Shown: positions 1 to 7,795, numbered from the stretch's first letter. The stretch is DNA of 33,981 nucleotides from an uncultured Lachnospiraceae bacterium (GCA_910585635.1 CAJUFE010000050.1:1-33981); one strand, 5' to 3'. The notes: a model not told the origin generated them from the letters alone. Made by a program: numbers and translations.

Positions 1-5
1 TCATG

Positions 6-105
6 GAGCGAGAGCGCGGTGACGTTGTGCCAGGTCCCTCCCGGAGCGGACCCTTTGCGATATATCTATAAAAATAAGGCTCCTGGCGTGGGTGTGAAAT
101 GTAAC
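6..105 (+). repeat. Dispersed ~100-bp intergenic element, copy A
   Basis: This stretch matches, over its full length, the reverse complement of 20072-20172. Both copies begin with GGAGCGAGAGCG, share GTCCCTCCC and an AGCGGRCCCTTT block in the middle, and end with CCTGGCGTGGGTGTGAAA followed a few bases later by TAAC. By eye the identity is roughly 70 percent, concentrated in these blocks. In both places the element points toward the next gene, about 105 nt upstream of the GltD-like gene here and about 145 nt upstream of the PTS gene at the other site. It holds no convincing ORF. It may be a small RNA, a regulatory element or a miniature repeat; the function is not known to me. Confidence 0.6.
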
Positions 106-131
106 GATCTAGCGGCAGAAAAAGGCCGCAG

Positions 132-158
132 CAAGATCATGTCTGTGATATGATCTTG
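132..158. promoter_or_regulatory. Perfect 9-bp inverted repeat upstream of the GltD-like gene
   Basis: CAAGATCAT and ATGATCTTG form a perfect 9-bp inverted repeat separated by 9 nt, ending 51 nt before the ATG at 210. It could be an operator or an RNA hairpin in the leader. No T-run follows, so it is not an intrinsic terminator. No regulator gene lies beside it in the window. Confidence 0.4.
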
Positions 159-209
159 GAAAATGTGGCATACTTGAGAGGGTATAGAACAGATAAGGAG
201 GAGCTTGGT

Positions 210-1445
210 ATGGCGTTACATGTTATGGATGAGGCGAACCGGTGTTTACAGTGCAAGGTGCCCCAGTGCAAGAAGCATTGTCCGATCGGGACGGATATCC
301 CGGAGGCGATCCGGCTGTTGAAGGAGAACAAGCTGGATGAGGCGGGGCGGATGCTGTTTGAGAATAATCCGCTGACCACGGTGTGCAGCCTGGTGTGCAA
401 CCATGAAAACCAGTGTGAGGGACATTGTGTGCTGGGAAGGAAGGGGGCGCCGGTCCATTTCTCCACCATCGAAAATTATATCTCCTCTACCTATGCCAGC
501 AAGATGACCAAGGGGCCTGCGCCTTCTAATGGGATGCGGGTGGCGATCATCGGGTCCGGCCCGGCCGGGATCACGATCGCGATCATCCTGGCCCGGTACG
601 GCTACCAGGTGACGATCTTCGAGGGGAAGGACAAGATCGGAGGGGTGCTGCGGTATGGGATCCCGGAGTTCCGTCTGCCAAAGAGCGTATTGGATGATAT
701 CCAGTACCGCCATCTGGAGATGAAGGGGATCAAGATCCGTCCCAACACCACGATCGGGGCGGCGATCGGCATCGACGATCTGTTCCGGGACGGCTATAAG
801 GCGATCTTTATCGGCACCGGCGTGTGGAACCCGAACTCTCTCCACATCAAGGGGGAGACCTTCGGGAATGTCCATTTCGGGATCAATTATCTGAACAATC
901 CGGACAGCTATAAGCTGGGGGAGCAGGTGATCGTGATCGGAGCCGGGAACGCGGCCATGGATGTGGCCAGGACGGCAATCCGAAAGGGCGTGACCAAGCT
1001 CACCTGTTTCTCCTTAACGAAAAAGGTGGCGGCCAGCGATTATGAGTTCAGCTATGCCAAGCTGGAAGGCGTAGAGTTCGAGTTCAATAAGATGCCCATC
1101 GAGATCAAGGACGACGGCGTGATCTTCCGCGACCTTTTGGAGGACGAGGAGGGGAACCTGACCGAGGTGCCGGACACCGATACCTTCTACCCATCGGACA
1201 GCGTGATCATCTCGATCAGCCAGGGGCCCAGGAACCGGATCGTCAGCACCACGGAAGGATTAAAGGCCAACGCGAAAGGGCTTTTGGTGGCTGACGAGAC
1301 GGGACATACCTCCAGGCCGGGGATCTTCGCCTCCGGGGATGTGGTGAACGGGGCGCGGACCGTGGTAGAGGCGGTGGCCCACAGCAAGGTGGTGGCGGAG
1401 TCCATGCATCAGTATATGCAGAGTCTGCCGAAGGATGAGGAGTGA
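210..1445 (+). CDS. GltD-like NAD(P)/FAD oxidoreductase with two N-terminal Fe-S clusters
   Basis: Flavoprotein of the glutamate synthase small subunit / dihydropyrimidine dehydrogenase N-terminal family (411 aa), expected to pass electrons between NAD(P)H, FAD and [4Fe-4S] clusters. Visible in order: cysteine motifs CLQCKVPQCKKHCP and CSLVCNHENQCEGHC near the N terminus, an FAD Rossmann motif (GSGPAG) about residue 115, an NAD(P) motif (VIGAGNAAMDVA), and a C-terminal GIFASGDVVNGARTVVEAV flavin-binding segment. The reading frame is open from 150, but the ATG at 210 is chosen because AAGGAGGAG lies 6 nt before it, while 150 falls inside an inverted repeat. No gltA/gltB large subunit is present, so the partner and true substrate are unknown; glutamate synthase activity should not be assumed. 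Confidence 0.88.
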   Translation: MALHVMDEANRCLQCKVPQCKKHCPIGTDIPEAIRLLKENKLDEAGRMLFENNPLTTVCSLVCNHENQCEGHCVLGRKGAPVHFSTIENYISSTYASKMTKGPAPSNGMRVAIIGSGPAGITIAIILARYGYQVTIFEGKDKIGGVLRYGIPEFRLPKSVLDDIQYRHLEMKGIKIRPNTTIGAAIGIDDLFRDGYKAIFIGTGVWNPNSLHIKGETFGNVHFGINYLNNPDSYKLGEQVIVIGAGNAAMDVARTAIRKGVTKLTCFSLTKKVAASDYEFSYAKLEGVEFEFNKMPIEIKDDGVIFRDLLEDEEGNLTEVPDTDTFYPSDSVIISISQGPRNRIVSTTEGLKANAKGLLVADETGHTSRPGIFASGDVVNGARTVVEAVAHSKVVAESMHQYMQSLPKDEE

Positions 1446-1461
1446 GCTGTCAGGCGGGTTG

Positions 1462-1481
1462 GCGGAGGGCCCTTCCTCCGC
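1462..1481 (+). terminator. Possible hairpin after the GltD-like gene
   Basis: GCGGAGG and CCTCCGC make a perfect 7-bp stem with a 6-nt loop, 17 nt after the stop codon. No U-tract follows, so it may be an mRNA-end hairpin rather than a strong intrinsic terminator. Confidence 0.3.
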
Positions 1482-1595
1482 TACTTAGCCGGCGAGCCTG
1501 GGGAGGTATCTGATACTTTGACGGATCTTTTGGAGGGCATTACTGGATAACGGCCATATAGCACATGACGATAGATGATCTAGGAGATACGGATC

Positions 1596-2198
1596 TTGCA
1601 GATACAGGAGATGAGAGATAGGGATATGGAGCAGAGGGAGCACAGGACAGGCAGAGACAGCACAGGTAAGGGCAGAGCGGAGCGTGCGGATAAAGGAAGG
1701 GACAGAGGCGTCGGCAGGCGGGTGGCACTCTATGGGCTTCTGTTGGCCCTGGCGATGGTGTTCAGCTATGTGGAGACCTTGATCCCTATCTACTTAGGAG
1801 CGCCGGGGGTGAAGCTGGGGCTGGCGAACCTGGTGACGGTGACGGGGCTCTACACGATCGGGGTCAGGGGGACCGTCCAGGTGAACCTGGCCAGGATCGT
1901 GCTGGCAGGCTGGGCTTTCGGGAACATGTTCAGCATCATCTACAGCCTGGCCGGGGCGGCCTTGAGCCTGCTCTTGATGCTGCTGTGCAAGAAGATCGGG
2001 GGGTTTGGCATCATCGGCGTCAGCGTGATCGGGGGGGTGGGCCATAATATCGGGCAGCTCCTGATCGCGGCGTTTGTGGTGAAGACCTTCGCGGTGTTCA
2101 CCTACCTTCCTGTACTCCTGGTCGCCGGGACCATCGCAGGAGCCTTGATCGGGCTTTTGGGGGGGATCGTGGTGGAGAGGATCCGGCGATATGTTTAA
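1596..2198 (+). CDS. Gx transporter family membrane protein (heptaprenyl diphosphate synthase component I-like)
   Basis: Small integral membrane protein of the family annotated as Gx transporter or heptaprenyl diphosphate synthase component I. From about residue 46 it has the family pattern: a first membrane segment (VALYGLLLALAMVFSYVETL), a conserved GAPGVKLGLANLVTV stretch, then about four more hydrophobic segments ending in IVVERIRR. The roughly 45 residues before the first membrane segment are extremely charged and unusual for the family. The DNA there is purine-rich, and the start is uncertain: TTG at 1596 has TAGGAG 9 nt upstream, while ATGs at 1611 and 1626 are alternatives. The substrate is not established; ECF-type vitamin or cofactor uptake is only a family-level guess. 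It is not linked here to the NusG-II protein that often accompanies it. Confidence 0.78.
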   Translation: MQIQEMRDRDMEQREHRTGRDSTGKGRAERADKGRDRGVGRRVALYGLLLALAMVFSYVETLIPIYLGAPGVKLGLANLVTVTGLYTIGVRGTVQVNLARIVLAGWAFGNMFSIIYSLAGAALSLLLMLLCKKIGGFGIIGVSVIGGVGHNIGQLLIAAFVVKTFAVFTYLPVLLVAGTIAGALIGLLGGIVVERIRRYV

Positions 2199-2291
2199 GA
2201 TGGATCCCTGACATGGACGTGTAAAGTAGCTGTGCAAAGAAATTATAGGTAGATAAAACATTTATACATGTTTTTTTGCAGGTGTTGGAGG

Positions 2292-2297
2292 TATAAT
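2292..2297 (+). promoter_or_regulatory. Candidate -10 box for galT
   Basis: A consensus TATAAT lies 52 nt before the galT ATG. The region 17 nt upstream is T-rich but has no good TTGACA match, so the -35 is weak or the promoter needs an activator. Confidence 0.35.
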
Positions 2298-2348
2298 CGA
2301 AAGAAAGGTCCGGAGGGGCCGACCAAAGAGAGTAGGAGGATATGGGGT

Positions 2349-3857
2349 ATGGTGTATAATGCGATCAAAGGGCTGGTACAGTATGGGCTGGATACAGGCC
2401 TGATCAAGGAAGCGGACAGGATCTATGCCACGAACCGGATACTGGATGTCCTGAAGATGGACGAGTATGAGGAGCCGGAGGACGGGGCAGAGGGCCGGGA
2501 TCTGGAGGCGATCTTAAAGGAGCTTTTGGACTATGCCCATGAGACGGGGGTCTTGAAGGAGGACGGGGTGGTCTACCGTGACCTTTTTGATACCCGGCTG
2601 ATGGACTGCCTGATGCCCAGGCCCAGCGAGGTGGTGGAGACATTTTGGGAGCATTATGAAAAGTCGCCCAAGGAGGCCACGGACTACTTCTATAAGCTGA
2701 GCCAGGATTCCGATTACATACGCCGCTATCGGGTGTGCAAGGACTTAAAGTGGAAGACGGCCACCCGGTACGGGGATCTGGATATCACGGTGAACTTATC
2801 CAAGCCGGAGAAGGATCCCAAGGCGATCGCGGCGGCAAAGCTGGCGAAGCAGAGCGGTTATCCCAAGTGCCTTCTGTGCATGGAGAACGTGGGCTATGCG
2901 GGGCGGGTCAACCATCCGGCCAGGAACAACCACCGGATCATCCCGGTCACGATCAATGACAGCGGCTGGGGCTTCCAGTACTCTCCCTATGTCTACTATA
3001 ATGAGCACTGCATCGTCTTTAACGGCCAGCATGTGCCGATGAAGATCGAGAAGGCGGCCTTTAAGAAGCTCTTTGATTTTGTGAAGCTGTTCCCCCACTA
3101 TTTCCTGGGGTCTAATGCGGATCTGCCGATCGTGGGCGGATCGATCTTGAGCCACGACCATTTCCAGGGCGGGCATTATACCTTTGCCATGGCGAAGGCC
3201 GGGATCGAGAAGTATTTTGCGATGCCGGGCTTTGAGGATGTGGAGGCTGGGATCGTGTTCTGGCCCATGTCGGTGCTGCGCCTGCGGGGCAAGGACAGCG
3301 ACCGTCTGATCGAGCTGGCGGATGTGGTGCTGAAGGCCTGGAGAGGCTACACCGATGAAGCGGCCTTTGTCTTCGCCGAGACCGACGGGGAGCCTCATAA
3401 TACGATCACTCCGATCGCCCGGAAGAACGGGGAGCTCTTCGAGCTGGATCTGGTGCTGCGGAACAATATCACCACAGAAGAGTTCCCCCTGGGCGTCTAC
3501 CATCCCCATCAGGAGCTGCACCACATCAAGAAGGAGAACATCGGCCTGATCGAGGTCATGGGCCTGGCGGTCCTGCCCTCCAGATTGAAGGAGGAGCTGA
3601 CCCGCCTTGGGGAGGCGATCGTGAAGGGAGCGGATATCCGCGCCGATGAGGAGCTTGAAAAGCACGCGGACTGGGTGGATGAGTTCAGACCGAAATATCC
3701 CAGCATCACCCAGGATAATGTGACCGAGATCCTCCGGGAGGAGGTAGGCCATGTGTTCGCCAAGGTGCTGGAGGACGCAGGTGTGTATAAATGCGATGAG
3801 AAGGGGCGGGAGGCCTTTGGGCGGTTCCTGCACTCGGTCGGGTTTATGGAGGCGTGA
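2349..3857 (+). CDS. galT: UDP-glucose--hexose-1-phosphate uridylyltransferase, class II GalT
   Basis: Transfers UMP between UDP-glucose and galactose-1-phosphate in the Leloir pathway, in the cytoplasm. The protein (502 aa) has the length and layout of the Firmicutes class II GalT family: an N-terminal part with YGLDTGLI and a TRYGDLDITVNLSKPEKDP segment, then CLLCMENVGYAGRVNHPARNN, and the nucleotidylation motif HDHFQGG at residues 269-275, in which His271 is the expected UMP-accepting nucleophile. The frame is open from 2268, but ATG 2349 is chosen because TAGGAGGA ends 8 nt before it. galK and galE are not in the window, so the gene is separated from the rest of the pathway here. A strong terminator follows about 75 nt after the stop. 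Confidence 0.95.
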   Translation: MVYNAIKGLVQYGLDTGLIKEADRIYATNRILDVLKMDEYEEPEDGAEGRDLEAILKELLDYAHETGVLKEDGVVYRDLFDTRLMDCLMPRPSEVVETFWEHYEKSPKEATDYFYKLSQDSDYIRRYRVCKDLKWKTATRYGDLDITVNLSKPEKDPKAIAAAKLAKQSGYPKCLLCMENVGYAGRVNHPARNNHRIIPVTINDSGWGFQYSPYVYYNEHCIVFNGQHVPMKIEKAAFKKLFDFVKLFPHYFLGSNADLPIVGGSILSHDHFQGGHYTFAMAKAGIEKYFAMPGFEDVEAGIVFWPMSVLRLRGKDSDRLIELADVVLKAWRGYTDEAAFVFAETDGEPHNTITPIARKNGELFELDLVLRNNITTEEFPLGVYHPHQELHHIKKENIGLIEVMGLAVLPSRLKEELTRLGEAIVKGADIRADEELEKHADWVDEFRPKYPSITQDNVTEILREEVGHVFAKVLEDAGVYKCDEKGREAFGRFLHSVGFMEA

Positions 3858-3929
3858 CAGGGATACCCACAAAATAGTGTCCGCTTCCCGATATGCGGCT
3901 TATAAATGTTCGGGATCAAAATGTTTGTG

Positions 3930-3957
3930 ACGCCCTGCCGAAAGGCAGGGCGTTTTT
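3930..3957 (+). terminator. Rho-independent terminator after galT
   Basis: ACGCCCTGCC, a GAAA tetraloop and GGCAGGGCGT form a perfect 10-bp stem followed by TTTTT. It is a textbook intrinsic terminator about 75 nt after the galT stop codon. Confidence 0.92.
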
Positions 3958-4110
3958 GAAATGACCAGTACATCGCTGCGCCGATCGCGACACCTGCCGC
4001 ATTCCGGTTTTGACAGGGATATCCGACCAGACCGCCTACTGGATCGCAGGCCAGACCGAGCATATCCATCAGGACCGTAGAGGCAGCGTCCAGGCTCTGC
4101 TCGGGAGAGA
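3945..4110 (-). pseudogene. Remnant of L-serine dehydratase (SdaAA-like) gene
   Basis: On the minus strand one frame reads through a segment with the hallmark CDPVGGLVGYPCQNRNA, followed by AGVAIGAAM and preceded by LDAASTVLMDMLGLA. This closely resembles the iron-sulfur-cluster cysteine region of the alpha subunit of Fe-S L-serine ammonia-lyase. Only about 50 residues remain. No start, RBS or upstream domain exists: the fragment begins next to the terminator of the NCS1 gene and runs into the galT terminator. It is interpreted as a decayed gene fragment. Together with the two terminators it accounts for most of the 315-nt gap between galT and the NCS1 gene. Confidence 0.6.
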
Positions 4111-4114
4111 TATA

Positions 4115-4166
4115 GATAAAACACCCACGGAGCGTTCGCTATCAAATGCCCCGTAGGTGTTTTTTC
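4115..4166. terminator. Bidirectional terminator between galT region and NCS1 operon
   Basis: AAAACACCCACGG and CCGTAGGTGTTTT pair with one mismatch around a ~24-nt loop. The plus-strand copy ends in TTTTTTCTG, and the minus-strand copy ends in TTTTATC and lies just past the stop of the minus-strand NCS1 gene (4173). It can serve both directions. Confidence 0.75.
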
Positions 4167-4172
4167 TGTCTT

Positions 4173-5459
4173 CTATACGCCTTTACCGTCGGATCTGATC
4201 TTTTCGGCCTGCTTATGTAAACAGAGGATCCCAAAAAGAGCTTCAAGGACAAAGGAAACGATCAGCGCATTGATGGTGGTGAGACCAACATGGATGATGT
4301 ATTTGGAGAAAACGCCGCCGGCAAAGGCGACAAAGCTCAGACCCACCAGCGGAGGGAAAGTGGTCGTGCGGACATCGGGAAGATCCTGTTTCCAGATCAG
4401 AAAATAGTTGGCGATCACAACACCGCCTATGGGAGGGAATACCGTAGCCAGAAAGGTCAGCCAACTGGAAAAATACTGATAAAGGCCGAAGGTCCCCAAG
4501 ATGATCCCCAAGGCGCCGAAGATCACGATCAGCTTTCCCCGGGGGACCTTGGTGAAGATGGAGGCCAGGTTCAATCCGCTGGAATAGACATTTCCCTGGG
4601 CTGTTGACCAGATATTCCCGATGAGGCCCACGAATGCAAATGCGAGAAAACCTTGCTCCTGCAGGATCAACGCGATATCATACTGCGAATAGACGATCAT
4701 GCCGATGACGCCGATGACGAGCATGAACGGCGCCGCCAACCCCATCCCTACGGTCATAACGCCAAGGCTGGTCTTATGGCTTTTGGAAAAACGCATGATG
4801 TCGGGGACCCATCCGACCACGCCGCAGACCACGGACCCTACAGCCAGTGTGACCAGGTCATTAAAGGACCTTGTCTGCTCCTGCTGGATGCTCATCAGTG
4901 CCTGGAGCCCGCCGGCATCCCGGACCCCACAGGTGATCGCGATGATGCCCACCACAAGGACCAGTGCGGTCGCCACGGATCCCAGTCGGTTCATGATCTT
5001 CTGCCCTTTTAAGGCGGTAAAGGTATAAAGGGCGCCAAACAGGATGGAGACAGGGATCTGGGGGATGCCTGGGAACAGCGTGTGGACCACAGAACCTGAA
5101 AGATAGCAATTGATGGAAAACCAGCCCAGCAGGGTCAGCGTGGTAAAAAGGGAGATCACCCGGGAGCCATAGGCACCAAAGGAGTAACGGGTGAGCAGGC
5201 CAAAGGAGTAACCGGTTTTTTGGGAGACATGGGAGATCAGGAGGGATAACAAAAAGAGGATCCCATAGCCTGTGTAGATCGCGGCCATGCATTGACGGAA
5301 GTTGGCGGCGCCATTGGCGATATTGCCGCCGGCCGACATGATCGTTACGGTAAATACGTAGCCGATCCAGGTGAAGACCAGCTGGCTAAGGCCACGGCGC
5401 TCGCTCTGCGGAACGGCCTCCAGACTGTGCTCTGTATCATGTATTTCAGCTTTATTCAT
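4173..5459 (-). CDS. NCS1 family cytosine permease-like transporter (CodB type)
   Basis: Twelve-helix secondary transporter of the NCS1 family, 428 aa. The layout follows CodB: VPQSERRGLSQLVFTW before helix 1, a GYSFGLLTRYSFGAYGS loop, the cytoplasmic PDIMRFSKSHKTS motif between helices 6 and 7, and LTFLATVFPPIGGVVIANYF near helix 10. The family imports nucleobases, hydantoins, allantoin or related compounds with Na+ or H+; the substrate cannot be fixed from sequence. The start at 5459 is chosen over the in-frame 5495 because AAAGGAGA sits just upstream and CodB-like proteins begin near there. It is the third gene of a minus-strand module after a second NCS1 transporter and a cysteine hydrolase, separated from the hydrolase by 123 nt containing a hairpin. 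Confidence 0.85.
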   Translation of the reverse strand: MNKAEIHDTEHSLEAVPQSERRGLSQLVFTWIGYVFTVTIMSAGGNIANGAANFRQCMAAIYTGYGILFLLSLLISHVSQKTGYSFGLLTRYSFGAYGSRVISLFTTLTLLGWFSINCYLSGSVVHTLFPGIPQIPVSILFGALYTFTALKGQKIMNRLGSVATALVLVVGIIAITCGVRDAGGLQALMSIQQEQTRSFNDLVTLAVGSVVCGVVGWVPDIMRFSKSHKTSLGVMTVGMGLAAPFMLVIGVIGMIVYSQYDIALILQEQGFLAFAFVGLIGNIWSTAQGNVYSSGLNLASIFTKVPRGKLIVIFGALGIILGTFGLYQYFSSWLTFLATVFPPIGGVVIANYFLIWKQDLPDVRTTTFPPLVGLSFVAFAGGVFSKYIIHVGLTTINALIVSFVLEALFGILCLHKQAEKIRSDGKGV

Positions 5460-5494
5460 AGCGATCTCCTTTCTTTGATCATGATGACAGCGCA

Positions 5495-5540
5495 AAAAAG
5501 CGCAAAATAACCCCCGGCCGGTGTAAAAGACCGACCGGGG
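5495..5540 (-). terminator. Intercistronic hairpin/terminator between hydrolase and second transporter
   Basis: On the minus strand CCCCGGTCGGT and ACCGGCCGGGG form an 11-bp stem with one G-U pair and a 7-nt loop, followed by a T-rich stretch (TTATTTTGCGCTTTTTT). It lies between the hydrolase stop (5583) and the NCS1 gene start (5459), so it probably lowers or gates transcription of the last gene of the module. Confidence 0.65.
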
Positions 5541-5582
5541 CCAGTAGAAATAGAAATAAGATATCCTATTGTTGTGTGCAGG

Positions 5583-6242
5583 TTATCTTCCTGCAGCTTC
5601 CTCGATCTCTTTTTTTGCCTCTTCTGCGCTGAGGACCCTTGCAAAGCCTTCGCCCCACAGGTCCAGCTCCATGGCATTCCAGGTCTTAACATCCGCCCCG
5701 GCATGGGGGAAGGTGCTGACACAGTCGGCCAGGGCGACCACATTGAGATCTTTGTGGTAGGCATCCCGGATGGTGCTGTCCACACACCAGTTCGTGCAAG
5801 TGCCGCAAACGATGACGGTCCGGATCCTTTTCTTTTTCAGCCAGGTCTCCAGCTCGGTGTGGGCAAAGCAGGAGTAGGTATACTTGGTGAACACCACATC
5901 ATCCCCTTCCGGCGCCAGATCCGCGGTTATCTCACAGTCAGCAGTACCCAGCCTCAGCTTGCAGGTCCCGTCATCGTTCTGCAGGCCCCGTTCCGTATTC
6001 CGAAACCAGTAATAGTCATTGTGGTAGTGGGTATCCTGGGCAAACACGGACATAAATACAGGGATCCCCTTCTCATGACAGAAACGCTTAAAGTCACGGA
6101 TCAGCGGGACCTGTTCCCTGGCCTGGGGCGTAAAGAAACAGAAGCCTTCATCAACAAAGCCCTTTTGCATATCCACGATGATCAGCGCGGTCTCCTCCGG
6201 CAGGATCTTGAACGGAGCGCTCCATTCCCAATATCTTTTCAT
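5583..6242 (-). CDS. Isochorismatase-family cysteine hydrolase
   Basis: Soluble hydrolase of 219 aa in the isochorismatase-like (nicotinamidase / N-carbamoylsarcosine amidase / ureidoacrylate and biuret hydrolase) superfamily, which cleaves amides through a cysteine nucleophile. The expected triad is visible: Asp24 in LIIVDMQKGFVD, Lys120 in VVFTKYTYSCF, and Cys153 in CGTCTNWCVDSTIRDAY. A strong AAAGGAGG precedes the ATG. The gene starts 15 nt after the stop of the upstream NCS1 transporter, so the two are co-transcribed. The flanking nucleobase-type transporters suggest that the enzyme processes an imported amide or ring-opened nucleobase-like compound; that substrate is an inference. True isochorismatase is unlikely, because no siderophore genes are nearby. 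Confidence 0.87.
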   Translation of the reverse strand: MKRYWEWSAPFKILPEETALIIVDMQKGFVDEGFCFFTPQAREQVPLIRDFKRFCHEKGIPVFMSVFAQDTHYHNDYYWFRNTERGLQNDDGTCKLRLGTADCEITADLAPEGDDVVFTKYTYSCFAHTELETWLKKKRIRTVIVCGTCTNWCVDSTIRDAYHKDLNVVALADCVSTFPHAGADVKTWNAMELDLWGEGFARVLSAEEAKKEIEEAAGR

Positions 6243-6257
6243 GTTTATAAACCTCCT

Positions 6258-7547
6258 TTAAAAGTTTTCAATGTTCTCTGTATGATACAGCTTAGAGGGG
6301 GAGTCGTTCCCCATTTGGTTTAAAACGATACGGACCAGGACCGCGCCGCAGACACACCAGACCTGGGAGATGCCGGGCAGCCCTACATAGGCCAGCACGA
6401 TGCCGACGATCACGGCGGCTACCCCGCGCTGATCCACATTGAAGGCGATCTGTTCGGTGGGGGGATATCCCTTCCTGTAGGTATACAGGAAATCGGCGAT
6501 GAACACACCGATGATCGCGGGAACGCAGTTGGACAGGAAGATCAGGAAGGCCCCGAAATACTGGAAGAAATCCATAGCGGTCAGGAGCAGTGCCACAGCG
6601 CCGCAGATGACGGTGATCTTTTTGTGTTCCAGCTTGAAGATGTTCCCCCAGGTCAGCGCGCAGGAATACTCATTGCCCTGAGCGGGTCCCCAGTTCCCGA
6701 AGATGCCGATCAGCAGGCCGGGGATCGCCAGGCCTTGCGCCGCCAGCACATAGGGCATGTCGCCTTGACCGGTAGCGATAGCGCCGACTGCACCGATCAC
6801 CAGCATCAGCGGATTGATAACGGCCATGAACAAGATCGTCAGGCCCACAGCGACTTTAGGCGTTTTGGCGAAACGCATAAAATCGGGGAGCAGCGAGCAG
6901 GCACAGCCGATCCAGGAACCGATCGCCAGACCCACAAGGGTCGTAAACTGGAGCTCGGCAGTGGGAAGGGGGATATAGCACATCAAGCCATCTAACCCGC
7001 CTACACGTCTGATGCCTAAGGACATGGAGATGATCCCGAAGATCCCGATGACCGGGATGCAGATCGTCCCCAGCTTGCTCATCGCTTTCATCCCGAAAGC
7101 GGCGGTAGCGGTAAACAACACCACACAGACCAGGCTCATGGGGAGGAAGGGGCTCTGGGGGATGGTGGCGTTGATCGCCCCAGCCATCAGCCCGGCATCC
7201 ACCGCCGTCCAACCCAGCAGGGAAAAAGCCATGATACAGCCGATCACCTTGGAGCCATGCCTGCCATAGGCATAGGCGGTCAATTGGCCGAAGGTAAGGC
7301 CTGTTTTTGCCGCCGCGGCCGCCATGATACAGGTGATGACCGTCAAGAAAACGGCGCCCACCGCGATCGCTTTCAGGACAGTAGCGAAGTCTGCTCCAAA
7401 CCCCATGTTAGCGCCGGCCTGCAGGGAAGTTGTCATAAAGACAAAGCCTGACATAGCGCCAAATAGTGCAGGGGTTTTCATGCGCTGGTCGATAGGGACC
7501 GCTTGTGACGCAAATTGTCCACCAGAGTTTTTCTTTTCTTCTGCCAT
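6258..7547 (-). CDS. NCS1 family cytosine/purine-type permease
   Basis: Second NCS1 transporter, 429 aa and about twelve hydrophobic segments, clearly different in sequence from the one at 4173. Family features are SQAVPIDQRMKTPALFGAM before helix 1, a LTFGQLTAYAYGRHGSK loop, LLPDFMRFAKTPKVA between helices 6 and 7, and LSNCVPAIIGVFIADFLY. It is the first gene of the minus-strand module and directly precedes the cysteine hydrolase. The frame extends to a GTG at 7556, but ATG 7547 is preferred because the GGTGG sequence spanning the GTG then serves as its ribosome binding site. About 210 nt separate it from the proposed promoter, giving a long leader. The pair of related transporters may differ in substrate or direction (uptake versus product exchange); neither can be decided here. 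Confidence 0.84.
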   Translation of the reverse strand: MAEEKKNSGGQFASQAVPIDQRMKTPALFGAMSGFVFMTTSLQAGANMGFGADFATVLKAIAVGAVFLTVITCIMAAAAAKTGLTFGQLTAYAYGRHGSKVIGCIMAFSLLGWTAVDAGLMAGAINATIPQSPFLPMSLVCVVLFTATAAFGMKAMSKLGTICIPVIGIFGIISMSLGIRRVGGLDGLMCYIPLPTAELQFTTLVGLAIGSWIGCACSLLPDFMRFAKTPKVAVGLTILFMAVINPLMLVIGAVGAIATGQGDMPYVLAAQGLAIPGLLIGIFGNWGPAQGNEYSCALTWGNIFKLEHKKITVICGAVALLLTAMDFFQYFGAFLIFLSNCVPAIIGVFIADFLYTYRKGYPPTEQIAFNVDQRGVAAVIVGIVLAYVGLPGISQVWCVCGAVLVRIVLNQMGNDSPSKLYHTENIENF

Positions 7548-7766
7548 TTCTCCCACCTCTTTCTCTTTGCTCTGCTCATCGCTCCTTCTGCCCGATGGGG
7601 CCTTTTAGTGAGCCATCCGCTCTGCTGTGGCATCCCCTTCCTGCCGCAAACACGCTCCTTTCCCGGGACGGATCTTTGACATAGCATCGCTTTTGAGACT
7701 CATTTACAGAAAGGACATCAGATCGACTGAAAGATAAGCACTGTTTTGTTACTTATTTACATTTAT

Positions 7767-7795
7767 ATTATCCTCTAATGCATATATTTTAGCAA
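7767..7795 (-). promoter_or_regulatory. Candidate promoter of the NCS1/hydrolase operon
   Basis: On the minus strand TTGCTA (7795-7790) and GATAAT (7772-7767) are spaced by 17 nt. The predicted start near 7760 leaves a ~210-nt leader before the ATG at 7547. No known riboswitch pattern was recognised in that leader. Confidence 0.5.

Noticed and set aside
246..875. 209-residue frame antisense to the GltD-like gene
   Set aside because: It is Arg/Asp/Pro-rich without motifs, fully inside a clear gene on the other strand.
2796..3872. 358-residue open frame antisense to galT
   Set aside because: It lies entirely opposite a well-supported gene, has no RBS and a composition typical of GC-rich antisense frames (His/Arg/Gln/Leu-rich).
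7548..7760. Riboswitch in the long leader of the NCS1 operon
   Set aside because: No purine, preQ1, guanidine, TPP or THF aptamer pattern could be recognised by eye; a covariance search would be decisive.
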